This document shows, one piece after another, positions 25,467 to 34,276 of a stretch of 64,000 nucleotides of DNA. Both the position numbers and the translations under genes were made by a program. This stretch comes from Ignavibacteriota bacterium. Its GTDB lineage: Bacteria; Bacteroidota; Ignavibacteria; Ignavibacteriales; Ignavibacteriaceae. The notes under the pieces were generated by a model. That model did no database searches. It saw only the letters and a program-made list of their open reading frames with translations, and had not been told where the DNA came from. Numbering within the stretch: position 1 is the stretch's first letter; each line of letters starts with the position of its first letter. Location of the stretch: contig CP053446.1 of assembly GCA_013285405.1 (NCBI GenBank), positions 3,792,467 to 3,856,466 of the forward strand, read 5' to 3'.

Positions 25467-27496
25467 AAAGTGATATCGGTATTCAGACTCCGCTGATTAC
25501 TTTAGTCGGTCCACCAAATTCAGGGAAGACTACTCTATTTAATATTCTTAGCGGCAAAAATTATAAGACTGTGAACTATCCTGGTTCAACGGTAGAATAT
25601 TTCACAGGTAAAATATTACCCAAATATAATTTAGAAGCTGAGATACTTGATTCGCCGGGAATCGTTAGTTTAATTCCAGAATCACCCGATGAGAAAGTTG
25701 CAATTGATTCGTTGTATTCACATCCAAAGCTTGGATCTCCGGATTTACTTATTGTGACGATCGATTCTTGCCAGCTTTCAAGACATCTCTTGTTACCGAA
25801 ACAATTAATAAGTGCCGGCTTTAATGTGATAATAGTCATTACTATGACTGATATACTCAGCAAACGAGGATTACAAGTATCTGAAAAAAAATTAAGAGAA
25901 GCTTTGAAATGTGATGTTGTACTGGTAAATGGAAGAACAAAAGAAGGATTACAAAAATTAATTGATTTGATGAGTTCTAATCTTGAGAGTAACTATCAAA
26001 TTTCAAATAAAATTACACCTTATCCAAATCTTAAAGACAATACACAATTACTCGATTCCTTCAATGAGATTGAGAAAATTATCCAGCAAGTTTATGAACC
26101 AATTAGCAGCGATCTTAAAATTGATTTAAAATCTGCAAACAAAGAACTAAAAGTTTTAACTGATAGCAACCTTTCAAATAACTTCCCTATTGATCAGGCT
26201 ACATTAAAAATTGATAAAATATTATTACACAGATTTTGGGGATTTGTCATCTTTTTGATTGTGATGGGAATAACATTCACAAGCATATTCTGGTTGGCAC
26301 AACCACTAATGAATTTTGTTGATGAGCTGTTCACTAATCTTAACAACCTGGTAGTAAACAATTTTGATAAAGGATGGTTTACATATCTGGTTTCAGATGG
26401 AATAATTTCAGGTACCGGATCCGTACTCGTATTTGTTCCACAAATTTTAATTTTATTCCTGATTCTAGGGTTGCTTGAAGATTCAGGTTATCTTGCACGT
26501 GGAGCTATGTTGATTGACAAACCATTATCCAAAGTTGGATTAAATGGTAGATCATTTGTTCCAATGTTATCTGGATTTGCATGCGCCATTCCAGCAATGA
26601 TTGCTGCGCGTACTATCCCAAATCGTAAAGAACGATTATTCACAATCTTTATTATACCATTAATGAGTTGCAGTGCAAGGCTACCGGTGTACGCATTATT
26701 GATTGCTTATATTATCCCGCAGGATAAACCCTGGATAGGCGGATTTATTCTGGGTGGTATTTATTTATTCAGTATGATTATCTCATTGTTAGTCGCGTGG
26801 ATAATAAATAAATTCTCAAATAAAATATTCAAGGAACAAGAATCATCAACATTTATTCTGGAACTTCCATCCTACCGAATACCAAAATTTAGTGCAGTCC
26901 TGAATCATACTTATAACAGTTCCAAACATTATATTCTTAAAGCAGGACCAACCATTCTGGGATTTTCATTAGTCCTATGGTTTCTTACTTTCTTTCCAAA
27001 CATTAATCCGGATATTAAAACTGATGAAGTACCTCCGAGTCAGGTAGAAAACGTGGTACGCGCAGAAAGACTCCAGAACTCTTATGCCGCTGATCTTGGC
27101 AAAATTATACAACCGGTTATGACTCCGATAGGAATGGATTGGAGAATTGGTGTGTCACTAATTTCTGCATTTGCAGCACGCGAAGTTTTTGTTTCATCGC
27201 TCGCATTAACATTTAAAGTCACCACCGATGTTGATGAAAAGCCAAACACTTTGCTTACATCACTTAGAAGCGCAAAGATTGAATCAACAGGACAACAATT
27301 ATTCACAACTGCAACTTCCATCGGACTAATTGTGTTTTTCATATTCGCACTCCAATGTTTGTCAACAGTTGCTGTTTCTAAAAAAGAAACTGGTGGCTGG
27401 ACAATTCCATTACTGCAAGTTTTTGTTTTTACAGTACTTGCTTATTCGATGACTTTAATTACTGTGAACGGTTTAAGATTTTTTGGAATTCAATGA
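25463..27496 (+). CDS. feoB: Ferrous iron transporter B
   Basis: 677 residues. The N-terminal G domain has G1 GPPNSGKTT (16-24), switch region NYPGSTVEYF, and G3 LDSPGIVSL. The G4 position, usually NxxD, reads TMTD (IVITMTDILSKRG), so the guanine-specificity Asn appears replaced by Thr. The membrane part from residue ~250 contains the two Gate motifs: VFVPQILILFLILGLLEDSG and the FACAIPAMIAARTIPNRKER segment with IPLMSCSARLPVY. It imports Fe2+ across the inner membrane. It overlaps feoA and is followed by a Fur-family gene. Confidence 0.95.
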   Translation: MKSDIGIQTPLITLVGPPNSGKTTLFNILSGKNYKTVNYPGSTVEYFTGKILPKYNLEAEILDSPGIVSLIPESPDEKVAIDSLYSHPKLGSPDLLIVTIDSCQLSRHLLLPKQLISAGFNVIIVITMTDILSKRGLQVSEKKLREALKCDVVLVNGRTKEGLQKLIDLMSSNLESNYQISNKITPYPNLKDNTQLLDSFNEIEKIIQQVYEPISSDLKIDLKSANKELKVLTDSNLSNNFPIDQATLKIDKILLHRFWGFVIFLIVMGITFTSIFWLAQPLMNFVDELFTNLNNLVVNNFDKGWFTYLVSDGIISGTGSVLVFVPQILILFLILGLLEDSGYLARGAMLIDKPLSKVGLNGRSFVPMLSGFACAIPAMIAARTIPNRKERLFTIFIIPLMSCSARLPVYALLIAYIIPQDKPWIGGFILGGIYLFSMIISLLVAWIINKFSNKIFKEQESSTFILELPSYRIPKFSAVLNHTYNSSKHYILKAGPTILGFSLVLWFLTFFPNINPDIKTDEVPPSQVENVVRAERLQNSYAADLGKIIQPVMTPIGMDWRIGVSLISAFAAREVFVSSLALTFKVTTDVDEKPNTLLTSLRSAKIESTGQQLFTTATSIGLIVFFIFALQCLSTVAVSKKETGGWTIPLLQVFVFTVLAYSMTLITVNGLRFFGIQ

Positions 27497-27570
27497 GGTG
27501 TATTATTATGAATAAAATTATTATTTTGCCAATGATTAGCTGTGGTCATATTTAAATCGAATAATATAAA

Positions 27571-28026
27571 TTGAAAAACAAACAAGCAGAAGATATATTC
27601 AGGAATTTCCTGAAAGCCGGTAAGAATAGAATAACTCCTGAAAGATTTGAAGTTCTTGAAGCTGCATTGGAGTACGAAGGTCATTTCGGTGCCGATGATT
27701 TATACATCATCATGAAAAATGCAAATTCAAGAGTTTCCAGAGCTACTGTTTACAAAACGCTTGAATTACTTTCTCAGTGTGAACTTCTTTCAAAAAGAAA
27801 TTTCGGTGATAACGTTAATAGATTTGAAAGCAGCTTTAAACGTCAGGTTCACGATCATTTAATATGTGTAGTTTGCGGTAAAATAGTTGAATTCGCTGAT
27901 CCAAGGATTAAGCAGATTCCAGAACAAATTAGCGAAGAATTAGGTTTCAACTTCGAGAGCTATTCATTTAATATTTTTGCCCGCTGTAAAGATCCAAAAA
28001 AATGTAAACAATCCAGAGAGAAATGA
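27571..28026 (+). CDS. fur: Fur-family transcriptional regulator
   Basis: 151 residues starting at TTG (27571); no ATG is available near the start. The N-terminal winged helix includes RITPERFEVLEAALEYEGHF and SRATVYKTLELLSQCELLSK. The C-terminal domain has the HDHLICVVCGKIVEF metal/dimerisation motif and a second Cys pair, CKDPKKC, for structural Zn. Its position right after feoAB and before a metallohydrolase suggests it controls iron uptake; Fur, PerR and Zur cannot be separated by sequence alone. The stop overlaps the next start (ATGA). Confidence 0.88.
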   Translation: MKNKQAEDIFRNFLKAGKNRITPERFEVLEAALEYEGHFGADDLYIIMKNANSRVSRATVYKTLELLSQCELLSKRNFGDNVNRFESSFKRQVHDHLICVVCGKIVEFADPRIKQIPEQISEELGFNFESYSFNIFARCKDPKKCKQSREK

Positions 28027-28715
28027 CAGAACAGATATATCCGCTTCAATGGAAGAAAAAAGATTTCTCAATAAAGATATTTTGTTCGATACCGAACATT
28101 GCCACAGGAATTTTACTGAAAGCTGGTGATTCAAATTTCGTTATTGATCCGGGTGATGGAATACTTAGAGATTTAAATTCTGAACTGGGAGTTAAGAAAT
28201 TGTTAGAACTTTCAGATGTATTTATAACACATGGTCATCATGATCATGTCGGTGGTGTATGGTCGTTATTAACATATCTGAGAGTGATGCAAAAAAAATC
28301 TCCGCTTACAATCCACTATCCTGAAGGTTGTGTTGAAATTGAAAGCATTTATAACGCGTTTAAAAAAGTTTACTCCCGTTCAATCACTTACAAAATAAAT
28401 CTGAAGCCTATCAAAAAGACAAACGGTTTTACTACCGGAAATATTTCGGTCAAACCTTTCCCAGTTATACATAAAGAACTCTTATCTAATGGGAAAAAAC
28501 GACAGGTGCCTGCACTTGGATACAATTTCATTTACGATAATATGAAAATTTGTTATGGAGGTGATACAGCATATTGTGATGAACTTGTCGTTCATGCAAA
28601 AAATGCTGATCTCGCAATTCTTGAAGCTGGGCACGATGAAGAAACACCCGATGATATGCATATGACAAAAACTGAGGCTGTTTCAATCGGCAAATCAGCA
28701 AAAAAATATTTTTAG
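28023..28715 (+). CDS. Metallo-beta-lactamase-fold hydrolase (possibly 3'-end frameshifted)
   Basis: 230 residues. The zinc site VFITHGHHDHVGGVWSLLTY is the HxHxDH motif, and CYGGDTAYCDELV plus ILEAGHDEE provide the Asp and later ligands seen in RNase Z-like hydrolases. The substrate is unknown. The protein ends at KSAKKYF; reading one base differently across the T5 run at 28709-28713 would continue with LVHVPE and stop at 28733, an ending like that of many relatives. It overlaps the fur gene by 4 bases and probably shares its transcript. Confidence 0.82.
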   Translation: MTEQIYPLQWKKKDFSIKIFCSIPNIATGILLKAGDSNFVIDPGDGILRDLNSELGVKKLLELSDVFITHGHHDHVGGVWSLLTYLRVMQKKSPLTIHYPEGCVEIESIYNAFKKVYSRSITYKINLKPIKKTNGFTTGNISVKPFPVIHKELLSNGKKRQVPALGYNFIYDNMKICYGGDTAYCDELVVHAKNADLAILEAGHDEETPDDMHMTKTEAVSIGKSAKKYF

Positions 28716-28747
28716 TTCATGTTCCAGAATAAACAAATCGGTCAGTT

Positions 28748-29794
28748 ATGAAAAATTTAAAATTAGTTCACTTAAAAGTCTGCCTTATTATTTCAATATC
28801 ACAGCTCTCTTTCACACAGCAGGATTTTACTTTTGAAGGAGAAAATCATTTGAGCAACATCCGAATGCTTACCGATAGCGGCGAGAATGCGGAAGCATAT
28901 CTTTCATTTGATGAAAGTAAATTAATTTTTCAGTCAACAACCGGCGATATGAAATGTGATCAGATATTTACGATGAATATTGATGGAAGTGATAAGCAAA
29001 TGGTTTCAACAGGAAAAGGAAGAACAACCTGCGCATATTTTTTACCCGGTGATGATAAGATAATTTATGCATCAACACATTTAGCTGATGAAGAATGTCC
29101 AACGCCTCCTGACAGAGCAAAAGGATACGTTTGGCAGCTATATAAATCATTCGATATTTTTTCAGCGAATGCAGATGGCAGTGAATTATCAAGACTAACA
29201 TTCTCCGATGGATATGATGCAGAAGCAACTGTTTCTCCCAAAGGAGATAAAATTGTTTTTACATCAACAAGAGATGGAGATCCTGAAATTTATGTGATGG
29301 ATATTGATGGTTCAAATCAAAAGAGATTGACTTTTGAAAAAGGATATGATGGTGGTGCATTCTTTTCTCTTGACGGAAGTAAAATAGTTTTTCGTGCAAG
29401 CAGACCTAAAACAGAAGAAGAACTTAAAGATTATCAGGAGCTTGCAGACGACGGATTATTTCGCCCAACGGTTCTTGAACTTTATGTTATGAACGCTGAC
29501 GGATCAGATATCAAACAAATAACAAATTTTGGTAAAGCAAGTTTTGCGCCTTTCTTTTTTCCTGATGGAGAGAAAATTATTTTTTCTTCAAATGTTAACA
29601 GCGAAAGTGGACGTGACTTCGATCTTTATATGATAAATGTTGATGGAACCGGATTTGAGCAAATTACTTTCAATAAAACCTTCGATGGTTTCCCGATGTT
29701 CACCAGGGATGGTAAGCAGCTCATCTTTTGCTCCAACAGATTTAACAAAAATGAAGGCGACACAAATGTTTTTATTACTGACTGGACTGACTAG
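28748..29794 (+). CDS. TolB-like PD40 beta-propeller protein, exported
   Basis: 348 residues. A hydrophobic N-terminus (CLIISISQLSFTQQ) suggests export. About six WD40-like PD40 repeats follow, each with a D-G-S and I-x-F-x-S pattern, for example SPKGDKIVFTSTRDGDPEIY, then VMDIDGSNQKRLTFEKGYDG, and SLDGSKIVFRASRP. Such propellers act as protein-interaction or ligand-binding modules, as in TolB. No Tol genes are nearby, so a specific role cannot be assigned. It is followed 32 bases later by an M28 peptidase with an export signal; the two may be co-expressed. Confidence 0.85.
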   Translation: MKNLKLVHLKVCLIISISQLSFTQQDFTFEGENHLSNIRMLTDSGENAEAYLSFDESKLIFQSTTGDMKCDQIFTMNIDGSDKQMVSTGKGRTTCAYFLPGDDKIIYASTHLADEECPTPPDRAKGYVWQLYKSFDIFSANADGSELSRLTFSDGYDAEATVSPKGDKIVFTSTRDGDPEIYVMDIDGSNQKRLTFEKGYDGGAFFSLDGSKIVFRASRPKTEEELKDYQELADDGLFRPTVLELYVMNADGSDIKQITNFGKASFAPFFFPDGEKIIFSSNVNSESGRDFDLYMINVDGTGFEQITFNKTFDGFPMFTRDGKQLIFCSNRFNKNEGDTNVFITDWTD

Positions 29795-29826
29795 TTAGGA
29801 ATCAATTAATTTTTTCGGAGAGTGCA

Positions 29827-31626
29827 ATGTATTCTAAAAGTTTAATTCTTACCGTTTTATTATTTACAATTTCTAATATTGCTGTTTATAATCAACAAGC
29901 AGATAATCCTGAAGTAACTACAGAAGAAATTAAAGAGCACATCAGTTTTTTAGCTTCAGATAAATTAAAAGGAAGAGACAGCGGAACAGAAGAATTATTC
30001 GGTGCTGCTGTTTATATCTCAGATGAATTTAAAAATTATGGGCTGGAACCTTTATTCAAAGATGGATTTTTACAAGAATTTCCTTTCGTAAAAACAATTG
30101 AACTTACTGATAAGAACAGTCTTTCCTTTTCAACTAATAGAAGTGAAGTTGAACTAAAGTTAAGAGAAGATTATATCACGTTACCTTTTTCCGGCAACAC
30201 AGATGTGAATGGCAGCCTGGTTTTTGCTGGTTTTGGAATATCAGCTTCCGATCTTAATTATGATGATTATTCGGGCATTGATGTGAAAAATAAAATTGTA
30301 ATTGTTTTCAGAAACACACCTGAACCGGCGGTTGCACATTCTGGTTTTGATGCTCATTCACCGCTGAGAAAAAAATCGTCAGTTGCAAGAGACAAAGGTG
30401 CTGCCGGGATTATATTTATTAATCCTTATGATTCAAATAAAACCTCAGATGATTTAGTGGAATTTAGTTTTGACAGAGGAGGTGCCATGAGTGATTTCTC
30501 TGTTCAAAGTGTTAAACGAATTTTTATCGAAGAATTATTACATAACGAAGGAATAAATCTTAAAGACGTTTACAATAAAATTCTTGAATCAAAAAAACCA
30601 TCGTCTTTTGAACTAAAGAATTCGTCCGCAAAAATTTCAACTGAAGTTAAAGAAGTTGAAGCAGTTAGCTGGAATGTTGCTGGATACCTTGAGGGAAAAG
30701 ATCCCGAACTAAGAAATGAATTGATAATTATTGGCGCTCACTTCGATCATCTTGGAATGGGTGGCGAAGGTTCTCTTTATCGCGGCGATAAACCTCAAAT
30801 TCATAATGGCGCTGATGATAACGCTTCAGGAACAACCGGTGTTTTAGAATTAGCAGAAAAATTTGCTTCTCGGAAAAATAATTTAAAAAGAAGTATAGTA
30901 TTCATAACTTTTTCAGGTGAAGAGCTTGGTTTACTTGGTTCGAATTATTTTGTAAATAATCTGCCCTTCCCTGTCGAAGACGCAATAACAATGGTGAATA
31001 TGGATATGATCGGAAGATTAAAAGACAGTTCTCTAATTGTTTATGGAACAGGTACTTCATCGGATTGGAAAGATATTCTGAATAATTATAATAAATACGG
31101 ATTCAAATTAACATTTAATGATGAAGGATTCGGACCGAGTGATCATTCATCTTTTTACGGCAAGAAAATTCCGGTTCTGTTTTTTTTCACCGGTACACAC
31201 GAAGATTATCATAAACCATCCGATGATACAGAAAAAATTAATTTCACCGGCGAAAAAGATATTCTAAATTATGTTTATGATATTGTTACTGCTATTGATA
31301 AGAATCCTATACGACCGGATTATCTGCTGGTTGAGAAGAAAGAATCGGGACAGATGTTTGCAAGAAAAGTTTATGTCGGTACCGTTCCTGATTTCGCAAG
31401 CAATGTTGATGGCTATAAAATCAGCGGAGTGTCTGAAGGAAGTCCTGCACAACTTGCAGGATTACAGGGCGGAGATATTATCATTTCATTCGGCGGGAAA
31501 AAGATTTCTAACATTTACGACTTCACTTATGCACTCGGAGATTTTGTCCCCGGCGATGAAGTAGATGTGATTGTTAAACGAGGCGAAGACGAAATTACTT
31601 TTAAAGTTAAACTTGCTTCGAAGTAA
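29827..31626 (+). CDS. M28-family zinc aminopeptidase with PA and PDZ domains, exported
   Basis: 599 residues. A signal peptide (1-22) precedes a PA insert (~100-260). The M28 core carries the ligands: IIGAHFDHLGMGG (His, Asp region), NGADDNASGTTG, FSGEELGLLGS (Glu-Glu) and MVNMDMIGR, with GPSDHSSFYGKKIPVLFFF and THEDYHKPSDD near the end. The last ~95 residues are a PDZ-like domain (ISGVSEGSPAQLAGLQGGDI). It is likely a secreted aminopeptidase. RBS region CGGAG lies 9 bases ahead of the ATG. A terminator follows (31652-31678). Confidence 0.92.
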   Translation: MYSKSLILTVLLFTISNIAVYNQQADNPEVTTEEIKEHISFLASDKLKGRDSGTEELFGAAVYISDEFKNYGLEPLFKDGFLQEFPFVKTIELTDKNSLSFSTNRSEVELKLREDYITLPFSGNTDVNGSLVFAGFGISASDLNYDDYSGIDVKNKIVIVFRNTPEPAVAHSGFDAHSPLRKKSSVARDKGAAGIIFINPYDSNKTSDDLVEFSFDRGGAMSDFSVQSVKRIFIEELLHNEGINLKDVYNKILESKKPSSFELKNSSAKISTEVKEVEAVSWNVAGYLEGKDPELRNELIIIGAHFDHLGMGGEGSLYRGDKPQIHNGADDNASGTTGVLELAEKFASRKNNLKRSIVFITFSGEELGLLGSNYFVNNLPFPVEDAITMVNMDMIGRLKDSSLIVYGTGTSSDWKDILNNYNKYGFKLTFNDEGFGPSDHSSFYGKKIPVLFFFTGTHEDYHKPSDDTEKINFTGEKDILNYVYDIVTAIDKNPIRPDYLLVEKKESGQMFARKVYVGTVPDFASNVDGYKISGVSEGSPAQLAGLQGGDIIISFGGKKISNIYDFTYALGDFVPGDEVDVIVKRGEDEITFKVKLASK

Positions 31627-31651
31627 ATCAGGTAATAAATATTCCAATGAT

Positions 31652-31678
31652 AGGCGGATCTCCTGATTCGCCTTTTTT
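31652..31678 (+). terminator. Rho-independent terminator after the M28 peptidase gene
   Basis: The stem AGGCGGATC / GATTCGCCT pairs over nine bases with one G-T wobble, loop TCCT, followed by a run of six Ts. It lies 25 bases after the M28 peptidase stop and before the next + strand gene. Confidence 0.85.
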
Positions 31679-31726
31679 CTTTTAAAGAATTAATTTTGCT
31701 GATATAAATCCATCAATTGAGAAACA

Positions 31727-32146
31727 ATGAAGAGAAAGAAGAGAAAATATGCGAATGTTATAATGCTGCTGTTGATAATTTTCGTGCTCTTCTTTATAGT
31801 CTTTCAGGATAAAAATAAAGTTGTGAGTGCGGCTGAACTGGTAGAAAGTTATTCCATCGATCAGAAAACAGCAGAAAATAAATTTTTAAATAAAAATATA
31901 GAACTTTCCGGAAGTGTCAAATCTTTTATTCAATCAGAAAACGGAAGTAGCTTTCTTGAATTGCAAACAAATACCGAGAACATGAAAATTTTTTGCATAA
32001 TAAAAGATGAATCTACCGTACAAGAAGCATCAACATTGACTAATGACTCACTCGTTACTGTTTTTGGTAAATGCCTGGGACTAAATCCAACTGGTTACGA
32101 AAAATTTTCAAACAGTATTTTTATAGAAGTGGAATGGATAAAATAA
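31727..32146 (+). CDS. OB-fold (tRNA_anti-like) membrane-anchored protein
   Basis: 139 residues. A single membrane segment (MLLLIIFVLFFIVF) follows a basic N-terminus. The remainder, from SAAELVESYSIDQKTAENKF, NKNIELSGSVKSF, and the LVTVFGKCLG end, looks like the tRNA_anti-like OB-fold family of short envelope proteins found in Bacteroidota. No function is known for the family. Its end overlaps the YjbQ-family start by 13 bases. Confidence 0.7.
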   Translation: MKRKKRKYANVIMLLLIIFVLFFIVFQDKNKVVSAAELVESYSIDQKTAENKFLNKNIELSGSVKSFIQSENGSSFLELQTNTENMKIFCIIKDESTVQEASTLTNDSLVTVFGKCLGLNPTGYEKFSNSIFIEVEWIK

Positions 32147-32577
32147 TCTGGCGTCAAAAAGAAATCTCCCTAAAGCCAAGAGAAAGAGGATTCCATATTG
32201 TAACTGATGAGATTGTTCATCAGTTGCCTGAGCTAAATAAAATTCAAATTGGTTTAATGCACATGTTAATAAAACATACATCCGCTTCAATAACTCTAAA
32301 TGAAAATTTCGATCCTGATGTTCGCTCAGATATGGAGAAGTATTTTAGTCAGGCGGTAAAAGAAAATGAACCCTGGTATAATCATAATTCTGAGGGCACA
32401 GATGATATGCCTGCACACATTAAATCAACATTGATTGGGAATTCTTTAACAATCCCGATCACGAGTGGAAAATTAAATCTCGGAACATGGCAGGGAATTT
32501 ATTTGTGTGAACATCGTAATCATGCAGGAAGCAGAAAAATTATTGTAACAATATCTGGAGAAAAATTAGTTGAGTAA
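32134..32577 (+). CDS. YjbQ family protein (UPF0047)
   Basis: 147 residues starting at the ATG at 32134; the longer upstream frame only overlaps the OB-fold gene. The pattern GLMHMLIKHTSASITLNENF, then DPDVRSDMEKYF and the DDMPAHIKSTLIGNS segment, ending LGTWQGIYLCEHRNHAGSRK, is the UPF0047/YjbQ family, with conserved His residues. Members have been annotated as having secondary thiamine-phosphate synthase activity, but the physiological role is unsettled. It is translationally coupled to its neighbours. Confidence 0.9.
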   Translation: MDKIIWRQKEISLKPRERGFHIVTDEIVHQLPELNKIQIGLMHMLIKHTSASITLNENFDPDVRSDMEKYFSQAVKENEPWYNHNSEGTDDMPAHIKSTLIGNSLTIPITSGKLNLGTWQGIYLCEHRNHAGSRKIIVTISGEKLVE

Positions 32578-33073
32578 AAAAAGAATCTTGTTCGTATGTA
32601 TGGGAAACATCTGCCGTTCACCTGCGGCGGAAGGAATTGCAAAAAAACTTTCTGCGAAGAGAGGTCTTGAAGGTAAAGTTGAAATTGATTCAGCAGGAAC
32701 TCTTGATTATCATACAGGTGAATCACCTGATTCAAGAATGATAAAACATGCTTCCAAACGTGGTTATAGTCTGGATAGCAAAGCCAGGCAATTCAATCCT
32801 GAAAAAGATTTTGAACATTTCGATTATATCATCACAATGGATAATGATAATTATTCTGAAATAATTTCACTCGATAAAAGAAATCAGTTTGCTGATAAAG
32901 TTTTTAAGATGGTGAGCTTCGGAAATAAAATAAAAGCTGATGAAGTACCTGATCCTTACTACAGCGGAAGTGATGGTTTTGAATATGTTCTTGACATTCT
33001 TGAAGATTCTATCGAAGGTTTACTTAACAGAGTTAAAGATGATATCAGAAGAGAAAATAAAAAAGCGGATTGA
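32570..33073 (+). CDS. Low-molecular-weight protein tyrosine phosphatase
   Basis: 167 residues, TTG start overlapping the YjbQ stop. The P-loop CMGNICRSPAAEG has the C-x5-R-S signature of LMW-PTPs, and DEVPDPYYSGSDGFEYVLDI provides the catalytic D-P-Y loop. Family members dephosphorylate phosphotyrosine or, in some cases, sugar phosphates on proteins. The overlap with a fructosamine-kinase-like gene (35 bases) suggests a role as the phosphatase of a protein-deglycation pair; this is an inference from family knowledge and gene context. Confidence 0.92.
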   Translation: MSKKRILFVCMGNICRSPAAEGIAKKLSAKRGLEGKVEIDSAGTLDYHTGESPDSRMIKHASKRGYSLDSKARQFNPEKDFEHFDYIITMDNDNYSEIISLDKRNQFADKVFKMVSFGNKIKADEVPDPYYSGSDGFEYVLDILEDSIEGLLNRVKDDIRRENKKAD

Positions 33074-33911
33074 AGAAAAGCTCGGGAGTAAAATAAAAAG
33101 CTTCTCTTCCCTTTCCGGTGGATGTATAAGCGATGCTTTCAAAATTTCTACTGAAAATGGAACCAGCTTTTTCCTGAAATACAATCCATCAGCTTCAAAT
33201 GATATGTTTTTTAAGGAAGCAAATGGATTGAGAGAACTGGATAAATCAAACGCTATCAAAATCCCTGAAGTATTATCTGTTGATGAAGATTATATTCTTC
33301 TTGAATTTATTGCATCCGGAAACCGGAAAAAAAAATTTTTTGAAGACTTTGGAAAGAGCTTTGCCGAAATGCATAAGTTCAAATCAGATAGCTTTGGTTT
33401 TTATGAGAATAATTACATCGGATCAAATCCGCAGATAAATATTCCCGATGAAAAAGAGAAATCTGACTGGACAGCATTTTATCTTAACAAAAGAATTTTA
33501 TTCCAACTGCAATTAGCAGAAAAACTTGGTAATTCAACTGATGAATTGAGGAAAGGAATTTCAAAACTCGAGAATAAGATCGAAGATATTATCGGTCACA
33601 ATTCTGAAAAGCCTTCACTTCTTCATGGTGATCTCTGGGCGGGTAATTACATGATTGATCAAAACGGAAATGCAGTACTGATTGATCCTGCCGCTTACTA
33701 TGGACATAGGGAAGCGGATCTTGGAATGACAAAACTTTTTGGCGGATTTAATTCAGAATTCTATAAAGCTTACAACGAATCTTTTCCTTTAGAAGACGGA
33801 TTCGATTACAGAGAAAATATTTACAAACTCTATCACGTTCTTAATCATCTAAATCTTTTTGGTGGTGGATACTATTCGCAGGCAATAAGTCTCATAAAGT
33901 TTTATGTTTAA
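33039..33911 (+). CDS. Fructosamine-3-kinase family protein
   Basis: 290 residues from the ATG at 33039; the longer upstream frame lies inside the phosphatase gene. The phosphotransferase fold shows SFSSLSGGCISDAFKI (nucleotide loop) and LLHGDLWAGNYMIDQNGNAV followed by LIDPAAYYGHREADLGM, the FN3K signature (H-G-D-L-W-x-G-N and I-D-P). Bacterial members phosphorylate ribulosamines/erythrulosamines on proteins, which then break down. It directly follows an LMW phosphatase, a frequent bacterial pairing. The C-terminus (SLIKFYV) fits the family. Confidence 0.9.
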   Translation: MISEEKIKKRIEEKLGSKIKSFSSLSGGCISDAFKISTENGTSFFLKYNPSASNDMFFKEANGLRELDKSNAIKIPEVLSVDEDYILLEFIASGNRKKKFFEDFGKSFAEMHKFKSDSFGFYENNYIGSNPQINIPDEKEKSDWTAFYLNKRILFQLQLAEKLGNSTDELRKGISKLENKIEDIIGHNSEKPSLLHGDLWAGNYMIDQNGNAVLIDPAAYYGHREADLGMTKLFGGFNSEFYKAYNESFPLEDGFDYRENIYKLYHVLNHLNLFGGGYYSQAISLIKFYV

Positions 33912-34276
33912 TAAGATTGGATGTTTCTTTCTACCTTTACCTACCCTAGCAGTTACACGAGTCTCTTTTTGTCAACCTGAACCTGCCTGACGGCAGACAG
34001 GCTCGCTTCTCCGAAGGAGTCCTTTGGACAGGTTCTTCTTATTTACCAAAAACGCGATTAAAGATTCCGAAACAAGTTCGGAATGACAGTCGTGCAACAC
34101 CCTGGTCTGACGGCAAGGCAGGTTAGCGGCAAATGAATACAAAGTTATCAGAAGAATAAAAGAATTGCCACAAAGACGCCAGGTCTCAAAGAATTGCAAA
34201 GACTAGTTACATTTGCAGGCACGATTCGATAATGAATGAATTATATTTAAGTTGTTCAAATAAAAAAGCTTATTAA
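33912..34276. repeat. Repeat-rich intergenic region with several palindrome families
   Basis: 365 bases without a gene. On the + strand it contains CCTGCCTGACGGCAGACAGG (33982-34001), CTCCGAAGGAGTCCTTTGGA (34009-34028), and ATTCCGAA-acaag-TTCGGAAT (34064-34084). A partial copy of the first family follows at ~34108. The ATTCCG...CGGAATGAC core is the same family as the in-frame copies in two lipoprotein genes (40793-40817, 42273-42297). The next gene's promoter is probably near 34230. Confidence 0.65.

Noticed and set aside
33972..34199. ORF in the minus frame of the 34 kb gap
   Set aside because: It is made of palindromic repeat sequence and has no domain signature.
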